Positions 44,468 to 57,612 of a DNA stretch of 64,000 nucleotides are shown one piece after another. Position 1 is the first letter of the stretch. The number at the start of each line of letters is the position of its first letter. The translations under genes and the position numbers were made by a program. Origin of the DNA: Hypericum androsaemum (lineage: Eukaryota; Streptophyta; Magnoliopsida; Malpighiales; Hypericaceae); the NCBI GenBank assembly GCA_963995505.1, contig OZ023184.1:10618308-10682307 (forward strand). Direction: 5' to 3'. Below the pieces are notes generated by a model. It saw nothing but the letters and a program-made list of their open reading frames with translations, had not been told where the DNA came from and did no database searches.

Positions 44468-47400
44468 TTTTCTTTCCTTTTCTTGCATTTTTTTGCCTTT
44501 TCCTTGCCTTATCTTTCCTTTTCTTGCTTTATCTTGCCTTTTCCTTGCCTTTTCTTACCTTATCTTGCCTTTTCTTACCTTATCTTGCCTTATCTTTAAT
44601 TTTGTTTCCTTTTCTTGCCCCTCTTGCCTTATCCTGCCTTATCTTGCCTTTTCTTACCTTTCATGCCTTTTCTTGCCTTTTCCTTACCTTTTCTTACCAT
44701 TTCTTTCCTTATCTTCCTTTTTTGGGGCCTTTTCTTGCATTTTCCTTGCCTTTTTTTGGCTTTTCTTGACTTATCTTGCCTTTTCATGCCTTTTCTTGCC
44801 TTATCTTCCCTTTTTATTTCTTATCTTGCCCTTTCTTGCCTTATCTTGCCTTTTCATTCCTTATCTTGCCTTTCCTTGCCTTTTCTTACCTTTTCATACC
44901 TTTCTTGCCTTTTCCTTACCTTCTCTTGCCATTTCTTGCCTTATCTTTCCTTTTTTTCCTTTTCTTGCATTTTCCTTGCAATTTCTTGCCTTATCTTGCC
45001 TTTAGTTGCATTTTCCTTGCCTTTTCTTGCCTTATCTTTCCTTTCCTTTCCTCTTCTTTCCTTTTCTTGCCTTTTCTTTCCTTTTCTTGCCTTTTCATGC
45101 CTTTTCCAGGCCTTTTCTTGCCTTTTCATTGCCTTATCTTTCCTTTTCTTGCCTTTTCCTTGCTTTTTATTGCCTTTTCTTTCCTTTTCTTGCCTTTTCT
45201 TTCTTTTTCTTTCCTTTTCCTTGCCTTTTCTTACCTTTTCTTGCATTTGCTTGCCTTTTCGTACCTTTTATTGCCTTTGCTTGCCTTTTCTTGCCTTATC
45301 TTTCCTTTTCTTGCATTTTTATTACTTTTCCTTACCTTTTCTATCCTTTTCTTGCATTTTCCTTGCCTTTTCTTGCCTTTTATTTCCTTTTCATTTTGTT
45401 TCTTGCCTTTTCTAGCCTTTTCCTACCTTTTCTTACCTTTTCTTACATTATCTTGGCCTTTCCTTACCATTTCATGCCTTTTCCATGCTTTTTCTTTTCT
45501 TATCATGTCTTTTCTTGCCTTTTCATGCCTTTTCCTTTTCTTTTACTTCCTTTTCTTGCCTTTTCATGCATTTTCTTGCCTTATCATTCCTTTTCTTTGC
45601 CTTTTCTTACCTTATATTTCCTTTCTTGCATTTCGTTGCCTCTTCTTGCCTTATCTTAACTTTTCTTGTCTTCTCTTGCCATATCTTTCCTTTTCTTGCC
45701 TTATCTAACCTTTTCTAGCCTTTTCTCTTGGCTTTTTTTGACTTAATTTGCCTAGTCTGGCCTTTTCATAACTTTTCTTGCCTTTTTTTTGCCTTATCGT
45801 GCCTTTTCATTCCTTATCTTGTCTTTTCTTGCCTTTTCTTGCCTTTTCATGCCTTTTCTTGCCTTTTCATGCCTATTCATTCCTTTTCCTTGCCTTTCCT
45901 TGCCTTATCTTTCGTTTTCTTACCTCTTCATGCCTTTTCTTGTCCTATCTTTCCTTTTCTTGTCTTTTCTTGCCTTTTGCTTGCCTTTTCTTGCCTTTTA
46001 TTTCCTTTTCATTTTGTTTCTTGCCTTTTCTAGCCTTTTCCTACCTTTTCTTAACTTTTCTTACATTATCTTGCCTTTTCCTTTCTTTTTCATGCCTTTT
46101 CCATGCCTTTTCTTTTCTCATCTTGTCTTTTCTTGCCGTTTCCTTGCCTTTTCTTTACTTTTCTTTTCTTATCTTGCCTTTTCTTGCCTTTTTCTTTTCG
46201 TTTATTTCCTTTTCTTGCCTTTTCATGCCTTTTCTTGCCTTATCATTTCTTTTCTTTGCCTTTTCTTACCTTATCTTTCCTTTCTTGCATTTTTTTTGCC
46301 TTTTCTTGCCTTATCTTTAATTTTCTTGTCTTCTCTTGCCATATCTTTCCTTTTCTTGCCTTATCTAACCTTTTCTAGCCTTTTCTCTTGGCTTTTCTTG
46401 ACTTAATTTGCCATTTCTGGCCCTTTCATAACTTTTCTTGCCTTATCTTGCCTTTTTTTTGCCTTATCGTGCCTTTTCATTCCTTATCTTGTCTTTTCTT
46501 GCCTTTTCTTGCCTCTTCTTGCCTTTTCATGCCTATTCATTCATTTTCCTTGCCTTTCCTTGCCTTATCTTTCCTTTTCTTACCTCTTCATGCTTTTTCT
46601 TGTCCTATCTTTCCTTTTCTTGTCTTTTCATGCCTTTTATTTCCTTTTCTGGCCTTTTCTTTCCCTTTTCTTACCTTTTCTTGCCTTTTCTTTCCTTTTC
46701 TCTCCTTTTCTTGCCTTTCCAACCCTTTTCTTGCCTTATTTTACCTTTTCTTGCCTTATTTTGCATTTTCCTTGCCTTTTCTTTCCTTTCCCTGCCTTTT
46801 CTTAACTTATCTTACCTTATCTTGCCTTTTCTTTCCTTTTCCTTGCCTTTTCTTTCATTTTCTTGCATTTTCTTTCTGTTTCTTGCGATTTCTAGCCTTT
46901 TCTTGCCACTTCTTACCTTTTCTAACCTTTTTTTGCCTTTTCTTGCCTTTTCTTACCTTTTTCATGCCTTTTCTTTCCTTATCTTGCCTTTTCTTGCCTT
47001 TTCCGTGCCTTTTCTTTTCTTTTCTTGACTTTTCTTGCCTTATCTTTTATTTTCTTGCCTTTTCATGCCATTTCCATGCCTTTTCTTTCCTTTTCCATGC
47101 CTTTTCTTGCCTTACCTTGCCTTTTCTTACCTTTCCCTGCGTTTTTTTGCCTTATCTTTCCTTTTCTTGCCTTTTTTTTGCTTTTCTTGACTTATCTAGC
47201 CTTTTCTAGCATTTTCTTGCCTCTTCATGCCTTTTCCTTGCCTTTCCTTACCTTTCATTGCCTTATCTTCCCTTTTCTTGCCCTTTCTTTCATTTTCTTG
47301 CCTTTTCATGCCTTTTCCATGCCTTTTCTTGCCTTTTCTTTCCTTTTCTTGCCTTTTCTTTCCTTTTCTTGTCTTTTCTTGCCTTTTCTGTCCTTTTCAA

Positions 47401-49029
47401 GCCTTATCTTGCCTTATCTTTCCCTTTCCTGCCTTTTCATTCCTTGTCCTTGCCTTTTCTTTCCTTTTCTTGCCTATTCCTTATCTTATCTTTTCTTTCC
47501 TTTTCTTTCTGTTTCTTGCCTTTTTTAGCCTTTTCTTGCCTTTTCCTTACCTTTATATGCATTTTCCATGCCTTTTCCTTACCTTTTCTTGCCTTTTCTT
47601 GCCTTATCTTGCCTTTTCCTTTCCTTTTCTTTCCTTTTCTTATCTTTTTATGCCTTTTCCATGCCTTTTCTTGCCTTTTCTTGCCTTTTCATGCCATTTT
47701 TTTGCCTTTTCTTACCTTTTCTTTCCTTTTCCTTGCCTTTTCTTGCCTTACCTTTCCATTTCTTGCCTTTTCCTTGCCTTTTCTTGCCTTATCTTTCCTT
47801 TTCTTACCTCTTCATGCCTCTTCTTGTCCTATCTTTCCTTTTCTTGTCTTTTCTTTCCTTTTCTTTCCTTTTCTTGCCTTTTCTTTCCTTTTTCTTTCCT
47901 TTTCTTGTCTTATCTTTCTTTTTCTTGCCATTTCTTGCCTTGTCATTCCTTTTACTATTCTTGCCTTTTCTTCCCTTTTCTCTCCTTGTCTTGCCTTTCC
48001 TTCCCTTTTCTTGCCTTTTTTTACCTTTTCTTGCCTTATCTTGCATTTAGCTTGCCTTTTCTTTCCTTTTCTTGCCTTTACTTAACTTATCTTACCTTAT
48101 CTTGCCTTATCTTGCATTTTCATTCCTTTTCCTTGCCTTTTCTTGCCTTTTCTTACCTTGTTTTTACCTTTTCTTGCCTTTTCTTGCCTTTTCCATGCCT
48201 TTTCTTTCCATATCTTGCCTTTTCTTTCCTTTTCTTGCCTTTTCTTGCCTTATCTTTCCTTTTATTACCTTTCCTTGCCTTCTTTTGCCTTATCTTTTCT
48301 TTTCTTGCCTTTTTTTGGCTTTTCTTGACTTATCTTGCCTTTTCTAACATTTTCTTGCCTTTTCATGCCTTTTCCTTGCCTTTCCTTACCTTTCCTTGCT
48401 TTATCTTTCCTTTTCTTGCCTTTTCATGCCTTTTCCATGCCTTTTCTTGCCTTTTCTTTCCTTTTCTTATCTTTTCTTTCCTTTTCCTTGCCTTTTCTTT
48501 CCTTTTCTGTCCTTTTCAAGCCTTATCTTGCCTTTTCTTGCCTTATCTTTCCCTTTCCCGTTTTCATTCCTTGTCCTTGTCCTTGCCTTTTCTTTCCTTT
48601 TCTTGCCTTTTCTTTGCCTTTTCTTTCCTTCTCTTGCCTTTTCCTTGCCTTTTCTTTCCTTTTCTTTCTGTTTCTTGCCTTTTCTAGCAGTTTCTTGCCT
48701 TTTCCTTACCTTTTCATGCATTTTCCATGCCTTTTCTTTACTTATCTTGCCTTTTGCTTGCCTTTTCTTGCCTTATCTTTCCTTTTCTTCCCCTTTCCTT
48801 TCCTTTTCTTTCGTTTTCTTATCTTTTCATGCCTTTTCCATGCCTTTTCTTGCCTTTTCTTACATTTTCTTGCCTTTTCTTGCCTTGTCTTTCCTTTTCC
48901 TTGCCTTTTCTTGCCTTTTCTTGCCTTTTCATGCATTTTCCATGCCTTTTCTTAACTTATCTTGCCTTTTCTTGCCTTTTGCTTGCCTTTTCTTGCCTTA
49001 TCTTTCCTTTTCTTTCCTTTTCTTATCTT

Positions 49030-49700
49030 TTCATGCCTTTTCCATGCCTTTTCTTACATTTTCTTGCCTTTTCTTGCCTTTTCTTACCTTTTCTTGCCTT
49101 TTCTTTCCTTTTCCTTGCGTTTTCTTGCCATTTCTTCCCTTTTCTCCCCTTTTCTTGCCTTATCTTGCCTTTTTGCCTTATCTTGTCCTTTTAAATCCTT
49201 ATCATTCCTTTTCTTACCTTATATTGACTTTTCATTCCTTTTCATGCCTTTTTCGTGACTTTCCCTGCCTTTCCTTGCCTTTCCTTGGCTTATCATTCCT
49301 TTTCTTGCCTTTTCATTCCTTATCTTTCCTTATCTTGCCTTTTCTTGCCTTTTCCTTGCATTTTCTTTCCTTATGTTGCCTTATCTTGCCTCATCTTTCA
49401 TTTGCTTTCCTTATCTTGCCATTCCTTCGCTTTTTTGCCTTATCTTGTCTTTTCTTTCATTTTCTTTCCTTATCTTGCCATTCCTTCACTTTTCTTGCCT
49501 TATCTTGTCTTTTCTTTCCTTTTCTTGCCTTATCTTGCCTTTTCTTGCCTTTTTCTGGACTTTTCTTGCTTTATCATACCTTTCCTTGCCTTTTCTTGCC
49601 TTATCTTTCCTTTTTTTGCCTTTTCTGGCCTTATCTTTCCTTTTCTTACCTTTTCATGCCTTTTCCATGCCTTTTTTTTTGCCTTTTCTTTCCTTTTCTT
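49030..49700 (-). repeat. Higher-order satellite duplication, copy 1
   Basis: Matches 50832-51500 at an offset of 1802 bp, nearly identical, including rare variants such as CTTTTTGCCTTATC, TTTTAAATCC and TTTTTCGTGACTTTCCC. The limits are approximate. Confidence 0.8.
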
Positions 49701-50177
49701 GCCTTTTCCTTGCCTTTCCTTTCCTTTTCTTTCCTTTTTTTGCTTTATCTTGCCATTTCTTATATTTTCTTGCCTTTTCCTTACCTTTTCATGCCTTTTC
49801 AATGCCTTTTCTTTCCTTATCTTGCCTTTTCTTTCCTTTTGTTGCCTTATCTAGCCTTTTCTTGCGTTTTCCATGAATTTTATTTCCTTTTCTTGCCTTT
49901 TCTTCCCTTTTTATGCCTTTCCATGCCTTTTGCTTGCCTTTTCATGCCTTTTCCTTCCTTTTCATGCCTTTTCCTTCCTTTTCCTTCCTTATCTTTCCTT
50001 TTCTTGTCTTTCCTTGCCTTTTCTTGCCTATCTTTCCTTTACTTGCCTTTTTTTGCCTTATCTTTCCTTTTCTTGCCTTTTCTTGACTTTTCTTATCCTT
50101 ACTTACCCTTTCATGCCTTTTCTTGCCTTTTCTTGCATTTTCTTGACTTTCTTGCCTTTTCATGCCTTTTCTTCGCC

Positions 50178-50835
50178 TTTTCTTGCCATTTCCTTGCCTT
50201 TTCTTACCTTTTCTTTCCTTTTCTTGCATTTTCCTTGCTTTTTCTTGCCATTTCTTGCCTTATCTTTCCTTTTCTTGCCTTGTCTTGCTTTTTCATTCCT
50301 TTTCCTTGCTTTTTATTGCCTTTTCTTGCCTTTTCTTTTCTTTTCTTTCCTTTTCTTAACTTTTCTTGCCTTTTCATGCCTTTTCCTTACCTTTTCTTGA
50401 CTTTTCCTTGCCTTTGATTACCTTTTCTTTAATTTTATGCCATTTTCCTTGCTATTTATTGCCTTTTCTTGCCTTTTCTTTTCTTTTCTTTCCTTTTCTT
50501 AACTTTTCTTGCCTTTTCATGCCTTTTCCTTACCTTTTCTTTACTTTTCCTTTCCTTTGATTACCTTTTCTTTACTTTTCTGCCATTTTCTTTGCTATTT
50601 CTTGCCTTTTCTTGTCTTATCCTTCCTTTTCTTGCATTTTCTTATCTTATCTTGCCTTTTCTTATCTTTTCTTGCCTTTTCCTTGCCTTTTCATGCCTTT
50701 TCCTGCTTTTTCCTTGCTTTTTATTGCTTTTTTTGCCTTTTCATTCCCTTTCTTTCCTTTTCTTGCCTTATCTTGCCTTTTCTTACCTTTTCTTGCCTTT
50801 TCCTTGCCTTTTCATGCCTTTTCCATGCCTTTTCA
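50178..50835 (-). repeat. Satellite segment duplicated 5.15 kb away
   Basis: Recurs at about 55325-55995. The offset is 5147 bp at the start and 5157 bp at TTTTCCTGCTTTTTCC, a slip of exactly one 10-bp unit. Rare marker variants are CTTTGATTACC, TTCTGCC and GCTATTTATTGCC. Confidence 0.8.
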
Positions 50836-51500
50836 TGCCTTTTCCATGCCTTTTCTTACATTTTCTTGCCTTTTCTTGCCTTTTCTTATCTTTTCTTGCC
50901 TTTTCTTTCCTTTTCCTTGCGTTTTCTTGCCATTTCTTCCCTTTTCTCCCCTTTTCTTGCCTTATCTTGCCTTTTTGCCTTATCTTGTCCTTTTAAATCC
51001 TTATCATTCCTTTTCTTACCTTATATTGACTTTTCATTCCTTTTCATGCCTTTTTCGTGACTTTCCCTGCCTTTCCTTGCCTTTCCATGGCTTATCATTC
51101 CTTTTCTTGCCTTTTCATTCCTTATCTTTCCTTATCTTGCCTTTTCTTGCCTTTTCCTTGCATTTTCTTTCCTTATGTTGCCTTATCTTGCCTCATCTTT
51201 CATTTGCTTTCCTTATCTTGCCATTCCTTCGCTTTTTTGCCTTATCTTGTCTTTTCTTTCATTTTCTTTCCTTATCTTGCCATTCCTTCACTTTTCTTGC
51301 CTTATCTTGTCTTTTCTTTCCTTTTCTTGCCTTATCTTGCATTTTCTTGCCTTTTTCTGGACTTTTCTTGCTTTATCATGCCTTTCCCTGCCTTTTCTTG
51401 CCTTATCTTTCCTTTTTTTGCCTTTTCTAGCCTTATCTTTCCTTTTCTTACCTTTTCATGCCTTTTCCATGCCTTTTTTTTTGCCTTTTCTTTCCTTTTC
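50832..51500 (-). repeat. Higher-order satellite duplication, copy 2
   Basis: Second copy of the 49030-49700 segment. The two diverge after the TTTTTTTTGCC run near 49675 and 51477. Confidence 0.8.
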
Positions 51501-54500
51501 CTTGCCTTTTCTTGCCTTATCTTTTCTTTCCTTTCCTTTCCTTTTCTTTCCTTTTCTTGCCTTCTCTATCCTTTTCTTGCCTTTTCCTGCCTTTTCTTTC
51601 CTCTTCTTGCCTATTCATGCCTTTTCCATGCCTTTTCTTGCATTTTCCTTGCCTTAACATTCCTTTTCTTCCATTTTCTTGCCTTTTCCTTGCTTTTGCT
51701 TATCTTTTCTTTCCTTTTCTTTCCTTTTCCTTGCCTTTTTGTTACTTTTTTTTTGCTTTTTCTTGCATTTTCTTTACTTTTTCTTGCCTTTTCTTGCATT
51801 TGTTTGCTTTTTCTTGCCTTTTCTTACCTTTTCTTGCCTTTGCTTGCCTTTTCTTGCCTTATCCTGCCTTATCTTTCCTTTTCTTTCCTTTTCTTACCTT
51901 TTCTTGCCTTATCTTTCCTTTTCTTGCCATTTCATTCCTTTTCCTTGCCATTTCTTTCCTTTTTTTGCCTTTTCCTTGCCTTTTCTTGCCTTTTATTTCC
52001 TTTTCTTTCTGTTTCTTTCCTTTTCTTACCTTTTCTTACCTTTTCCTTTCCTTTTCATGCCTTTTCCGTGCCTTTTCTTTCCTTATCTTGCCATTCCTTG
52101 CCTATTCCTTTCCTTTTCATGCCTTTTCCATGCTTTTTCTTTCCTTATCTTGCCTTTTCCTTTCCTTTTCCTTCCTTTTCTTGCCTTTTCTTACCTTATC
52201 TTACCTTATCTTGCCTTTTCTTGCCTTTTCATTCCTTTGCCCTGTATTTTCTTGCCTTATCTTTCCTTTTCTTGCCTTCTAATTCCTTTTCATTGACTTT
52301 TCTTGCCTTTTCCTGTTCTTTTCTTGCTTTTTCTTTCTGTTTCTTGCCTTTTCTTGCCTTTCTTGCCTTTTCTTACCTTTTCTTGCTTTTTCTTGCCTTT
52401 TCTTGCCTTTTCTTGCCTTTTCTTGCCTTTCTTGCTTTTTCTTGCCTTTTTCTTACCTTTTCTTACCATTTCCATGCCTTTTCTTTCCTTATCTTGCCTT
52501 TTCTTGCCTTTTCCTTGCCTTTTCTTGCCTTATCTTGCCTTTTCCTGCCTTTTCTTGCCTTTTCTTGCCTTTCTTTCCTTTTCTTGCCTTTTCTTTCCTT
52601 TTTTTGCCTTTTCTTTCCTTTTCTTTTCTTTTCATGCCTTTTCCCTGCCTTTTCTTTCTTGATCTTGCCTTTTCTTTCATTTTCCTTGCCTTTTCTTTTG
52701 TTTTTTTTGCCTTTTCTTGCCTTTTCTTTTACTTTGCTTGCCTTTTCTTGCATTTGCTTGCCTTTTATTACCTTTTCTTGCCTTTGCTTGCCTTTTCTTG
52801 CCTTATCCTGCCTTATCTTTCCTTTTCTTGCCTTTTCTTTCCTTATCTTTCCTTTTCTTGCCTTTTCCTTGCCTTTTTCATTGCCTTTCCTTTCCTTTTC
52901 TTGCCTTTTCCATGCCTTTTCTTGCTTTTTGTTTCCTTTTCTTTCTATTTCTTACCTTTTCTGGCCTTTTTCTTATCTTTTCATGCCTTATCTTTCCTTT
53001 TCTTGCCTTTTCTTACATTTTCTTACCTTATCTTGCCTTTTCCTTTTCTTTTCATGCCTTTTCTTTCCTTATCTTGCCTTTTCTTGCCTTTTTTTTCCTT
53101 GTCTTGCCTTATCTTGCCTTTTCTTACCTTTTCCTTACATTTTCTTTCGTTTTCTTGACTTTTCTTGCCATTTCTTGCCTTATCTTTCCTTTTTTTGCCT
53201 TTTCTGGCCTTATCTTGCCTTTTCTTACCTTTTCATGCCTTTTCCATGCCCTTTTTCTTGCCTTTTCTTTCCTTTTCTTTCCTTATCTTGCCTTTTCCTT
53301 GCCTTATCTTTTCTTTCCTTTCCTTTCCTTTCCTTTCCTTTTCTTTCCTTTTCTTCCTTCTCTTTCCTTTTTTTGCCTTTTCCTGCCTTTTCTTTCCTCT
53401 TCTTGCCTATTCATGCCTTTTCCATGCCTTTTCTTGCATTTTCCTTGCCTTAACTTTCCTTTTCTTCCATTTTCTTGCCTTTTCCTTGCTTTTGCTTGTC
53501 TTTTCTTTCCTTTTCTTTCCTTTTCCTTGCCTTTTTGTTATTGCATTTTCTTGCCTTTTCTTTACTTTTTCTTGCCTTTTCTTGCATTTGTTTTCCTTTT
53601 CTTGCATTTGCTTGCCTTTTCTTACCTTTTCTTGCCTTTGCTCGCCTTTTCTTGCCTCATCCTGCCTTATCTTTCCTTTTCTTTCCTTTTCTTGCCTTTT
53701 CATTCCTTTTCCTTGCCATTTCTTTCCTTTTTTTGCCTTTTCCTTGCCTTTTCTTGCCGTTTATTTTCTTTTCTTTCTGTTTCTTGCCTTTTCTTACCTT
53801 TTCTTACCTTTTCCTTTCCTTTTGATGCCTTTTCCATGACTTTTCTTTCCTTATCTTGCCATTTCTTGCCTATTCCTTTCCTTTTCATGCCTTTTCCATG
53901 CATTTTCTTTCCTTATCTTGCCTTTTCCTTGCCTTTTCCTTCCTTTTCTTGCCTTTTCTTACCTTATCTGACCTTATCTTGCCTTTTCTTGCCTTTTCAT
54001 TCCTTTTCCCTGCATTTTCTTGCCTTATCTTTCCTTCTCTTGCCTTCTCATTCCTTTTCATTGACTTTTCCTGCCTTTTCCTGGCCTTTTCTTGTTTTTT
54101 CTTTATGTTTCTTGCATTTTCTTGCCTTTCTTTCCTTTTCTTACCTTTTCTTACTTTTTCTTGCCTTTTCTTACCTTTTCTTACCATTCCCATGCCTTTT
54201 CTTTCCTTTTCTTGCCTTTTCTTGCCTTTCCGTCACTTTACTTGCCTTTTCTTTCCTTATGTTGCATTTTCCTTGCCTTTTCTTTCCTTTTCTTGCCTCA
54301 TCTTTCCTTTTCTTGCATTTTCATTACTTTTCCTTGCCTGTTCATGCCTTTTCTTCCCTTTTCTTGCCTTTTCTTTCCATTATCTTGCCTTTTCCTTGCC
54401 TTTTCCTTTCCTTTTGCTGCCTTTTCTTGCCTTTTCTATCCTTTTCTTTCCTTTTCTAGCCATTTTTTCCTTTCCTTGTCTTTTCATGCCTTTTCCTTGC

Positions 54501-55324
54501 CTTTTCTTGCCTTATCTTGCCTTTTCTTTCCTTTTCTTGCCTTACCTTTCCTTTTCTTGCCTCATCTTTTCTTTTCTTTCCTTTTCTTGCCTTTCCTTCC
54601 ATTATCTTGCATTATTTTGCCTTTTCCTTGCCTTTTCTTTCCTTTTCTTGCCTTATCTCACCTTGTCTTGCCTTTTCATTCCTTTTCCTTGTCTTTTCTT
54701 GCCTTTACTTGCCTTATCTTTGCTTTTCTTGCCTTTTCATTCTTTTTCCATGCCTTTTCTTGCCTTTTCCTTGCCTTTTCATTGCCGTTTCTTGCCTTTT
54801 CAATCCTTATCTTGCCTTTTCATTCCTTTTACTTGCCTTTTCTGTCCTTTTCTTGCCTTTTCCTTGCCTTTTCTTTCCTTTTCTTGTATTTTCTTGCCTT
54901 TTCTTGCCTTTTCCTTGCCTTTTCTTTCCTTTTCTTTCCTTTTCATTACTTTTCTTGCCTTTTCATACCATTTCTTGCCTTTTCCTTGCCTTTTCATGCC
55001 TTTTCCATGCCTTTTCTTTCCTAATCTTGCCTTATCTTGCCTTTTCCTTACCTTTTCTTTCATTTTCTTGCCTTCACTTGCCTTTTCTTGCTTTTTCCTT
55101 ACCTTTTCTTTCTTTTTTTTTGCCTTTTCATTACTTTTCTTGCCTTTTCTTTCCTTTTCTTGCCTTTTCCTTACCTTTTCTTTCCTTTTCTTTCCTTTTC
55201 CTAGCCTTTCCTTACCTTTTCTTACCTTTTCTTACCTTTTCTTTCCTTTTTTTTGCCTTTTCATTACTTTTCTTGCCTTATATTTCCTTTTCTTACCTTT
55301 TCCTTGCCTTTTCTTTTCTTTCCT

Positions 55325-55995
55325 TTTTCTTGCCATTTCCTTGCCTTTTCTTACCTTTTCTTTCCTTTTCTTGCATTTTCCTTGCTTTTTCTTGCCATTT
55401 CTTGCCTTATCTTTCCTTTTCTTGCCTTGTCTTGCTTTTTCATTCCTTTTCCTTGCTTTTTATTGCCTTTTCTTGCCTTTTCTTTTCTTTTCTTTCCTTT
55501 TCTTAACTTTTCTTGCCTTTTCATGCCTTTTCCTTACCTTTTCTTGACTTTTCCTTGCCTTTGATTACCTTTTCTTTACTTTTCTGCCATTTTCCTTGCT
55601 ATTTATTGCCTTTTCTTGCCTTTTCTTTTCTTTTCTTTCCTTTTCTTAACTTTTGTTGCCTTTTCATGCCTTTTCCTTACCTTTTCTTGACTTTTCCTTT
55701 CCTTTGATTACCTTTTCTTTACTTTTCTGCCATTTCCTTTGCTATTTCTTGCCTTTTCTTGTCTTATCTTTCCTTTTCATGCCTTTTCTTGCATTTTCTT
55801 ATCTTATCTTGCCTTTTCTTATCTTTTCTTGCCTTTTCCTTGCCTTTTCATGCCTTTTCCTGCTTTTTCCTTGCTTTTTATTGCTTTTTTTGCCTTTTCA
55901 TTCCCTTTCTTTCCTTTTCTTGCCTTATCTTGCCTTATCTTGCCTTTTCTTACCTTTTCTTGCCTTTTCCTTGCCTTTTCATGCCTTTTCCATGC
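55325..55995 (-). repeat. Satellite segment duplicated, second copy
   Basis: Second copy of 50178-50835, including the internal tandem of about 140 bp. Confidence 0.8.
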
Positions 55996-56369
55996 CTTTT
56001 CTTTCCTTATCTTTCCTTTTCCGTGCCTTTTCTATCCTTTCCTTGCCATTTCTTGCCTTTTCCTTGCCTTTTCATGCCTTTCCCATGCCTTTTCCTACGT
56101 TTTCCTGCCTTTTCTTTCCTTTTTCTACCTTTTCTTCCCTTTTCTTTTAATTCCTTCTTGCCTTATCTTGCCTTTTCTTTCCTTTTCTTACCTTAACTTG
56201 CCTTTTTTTTCCTTTTCATGCCTTATCTTTCCTTTTCTTAGCTTATCTTGCCTTTTCTTGCCTTATCTTACCTTTTCTTACCTTAACTTGCCTTTTCATT
56301 CCTTATCATGCCTTGTCTTGCCTTTACTTTCCTTTTCATACCTTTTTCTTGCCTTTTCCTGCCTTTTTT

Positions 56370-56988
56370 TGATATGAATCTGATCAGCAAGAAGATTAAT
56401 TTCGTTTTTAAGGTTTTTGAGTCTGTTTAGGAAGTTAATTATATGTTATTTTCGTTTTATAAGAATTATAGTCTATTTAGGAAGTCAATAATGTGAGAAT
56501 TTCATTTCTTTAAGAGTTCAAGTCAGTTTAGGAAGGTGATTATGTGATAATCACGTTTTTAGCAATCATAAGAGTACTAGACTTGTTTTCCTTTTTTAGT
56601 TTCCCTTCTTAAGTCATATTTATCTAGTTAGAAGTTATATTTAATTAGGAATCTCTTTGTAACAATCTGCCTATATATAAAGGCTTTATCAATGAGAATG
56701 AGGAGAATAATTTGAGTACAAAAAACGTGGGCTTTGCTCTCTTGGTTCTTCGGAACTGTTCGAACACAGCGGAGGGATTCCGTTCGTTCACCTTCGACTT
56801 ATCAAACGGATCTACATCACCGTTTGTGGCGTCTTCATCAATTCAAGGTTCTTGTTTCCCTACAGCAGCGGGTTGAATTTTTTCATACCGAGGTTCTTGC
56901 AAAGGTGCAAACAACGGGTCGAGATTTCCATCAATCTGAACGTAGATAGATCCGGCTTTCGCGTGGATCTGTAACGAGATTCATATCA
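56370..56988 (+). mobile_element. Solo LTR of family D
   Basis: A 619-bp LTR from TGATATGAATCTGATC to GAGATTCATATCA, related to the D LTRs but diverged, with a TATATATAAA-like box near 56673. TTTTT flanks both sides, consistent with a 5-bp duplication but uninformative in this T-rich setting. No internal sequence remains. Confidence 0.85.
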
Positions 56989-57612
56989 TTTTTTCCTTAT
57001 CTAGCCCTTTCTTGCCTTTTTCTTGCCTTTTCTTTCCGTTTCTTGCCTTTTCGTGCCTCATCTTTCATTTTCTTTCCTTATCTTGCCTTTTCTTTCCTTT
57101 TCCCTGCATTTTCTTTCCTTTTTTTGCCTTATCATGCCTTATCTTTCCTTTTCTTGCCTTTTTATGCCTTTTCCATTCCTTTTCTTGCCTTTTCTTGACT
57201 TTTCTTGCCTTTTCCTTGCCGTTTCTTGCCTTTTCTTGCCCTATCTTACCTTTTACTTTCATTTTCTTGCCTTATCTTTCTTTTCTTGCCTTATCTTTCC
57301 TTTTCTTGCCTTATCTTGCATTTTCTTACCTTTTTATGCCTTTTCTTTCCTTTTAATGCCTTTTATTGCCTTTTCTTGCCTTATCTTTCCTTTTTTTGCC
57401 TTTTCCTTCCCTTTTCTTGCCTTAACTTACCTTTTTCTTGCCTTTTCTTAACTATTCATTCTTTTTCTTGCCTTTTGTTGCCTTTTTTTTACCTTTTCTT
57501 GCCTTTTGCTTGCCTTATCTTGCCTTTTCTTGCCTTTTCTTTCCTTTTTCTTGCCTTTTCTTGCCTTTTCTTGCCTTTTCCTTGCCTTTTCTTGCCTTTT
57601 CCTTGCCTTTTC
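56989..57612 (-). repeat. 10-bp minisatellite array, block 7
   Basis: CTTGCCTTTT on the plus strand, same orientation as block 6. It ends at the LTR of fragment B3. Confidence 0.95.

Larger units (their letters stand above)
44468..56369 (-). repeat. 10-bp minisatellite array, block 6 (11.9 kb)
   Basis: CTTGCCTTTT on the plus strand. It contains higher-order duplications: offsets of about 0.62-0.66 kb (45.39-46.4 kb), 1802 bp (about 49030-49700 with 50832-51500), about 1.77-1.80 kb (51.35-52.28 kb with 53.15-54.08 kb), about 5.15 kb (50178-50835 with 55325-55995), and a local tandem of about 143 bp near 50366-50600 and again near 55513-55740. There are no genes; long open frames encode only permutations of LAFSCLFLPF. 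Confidence 0.95.
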
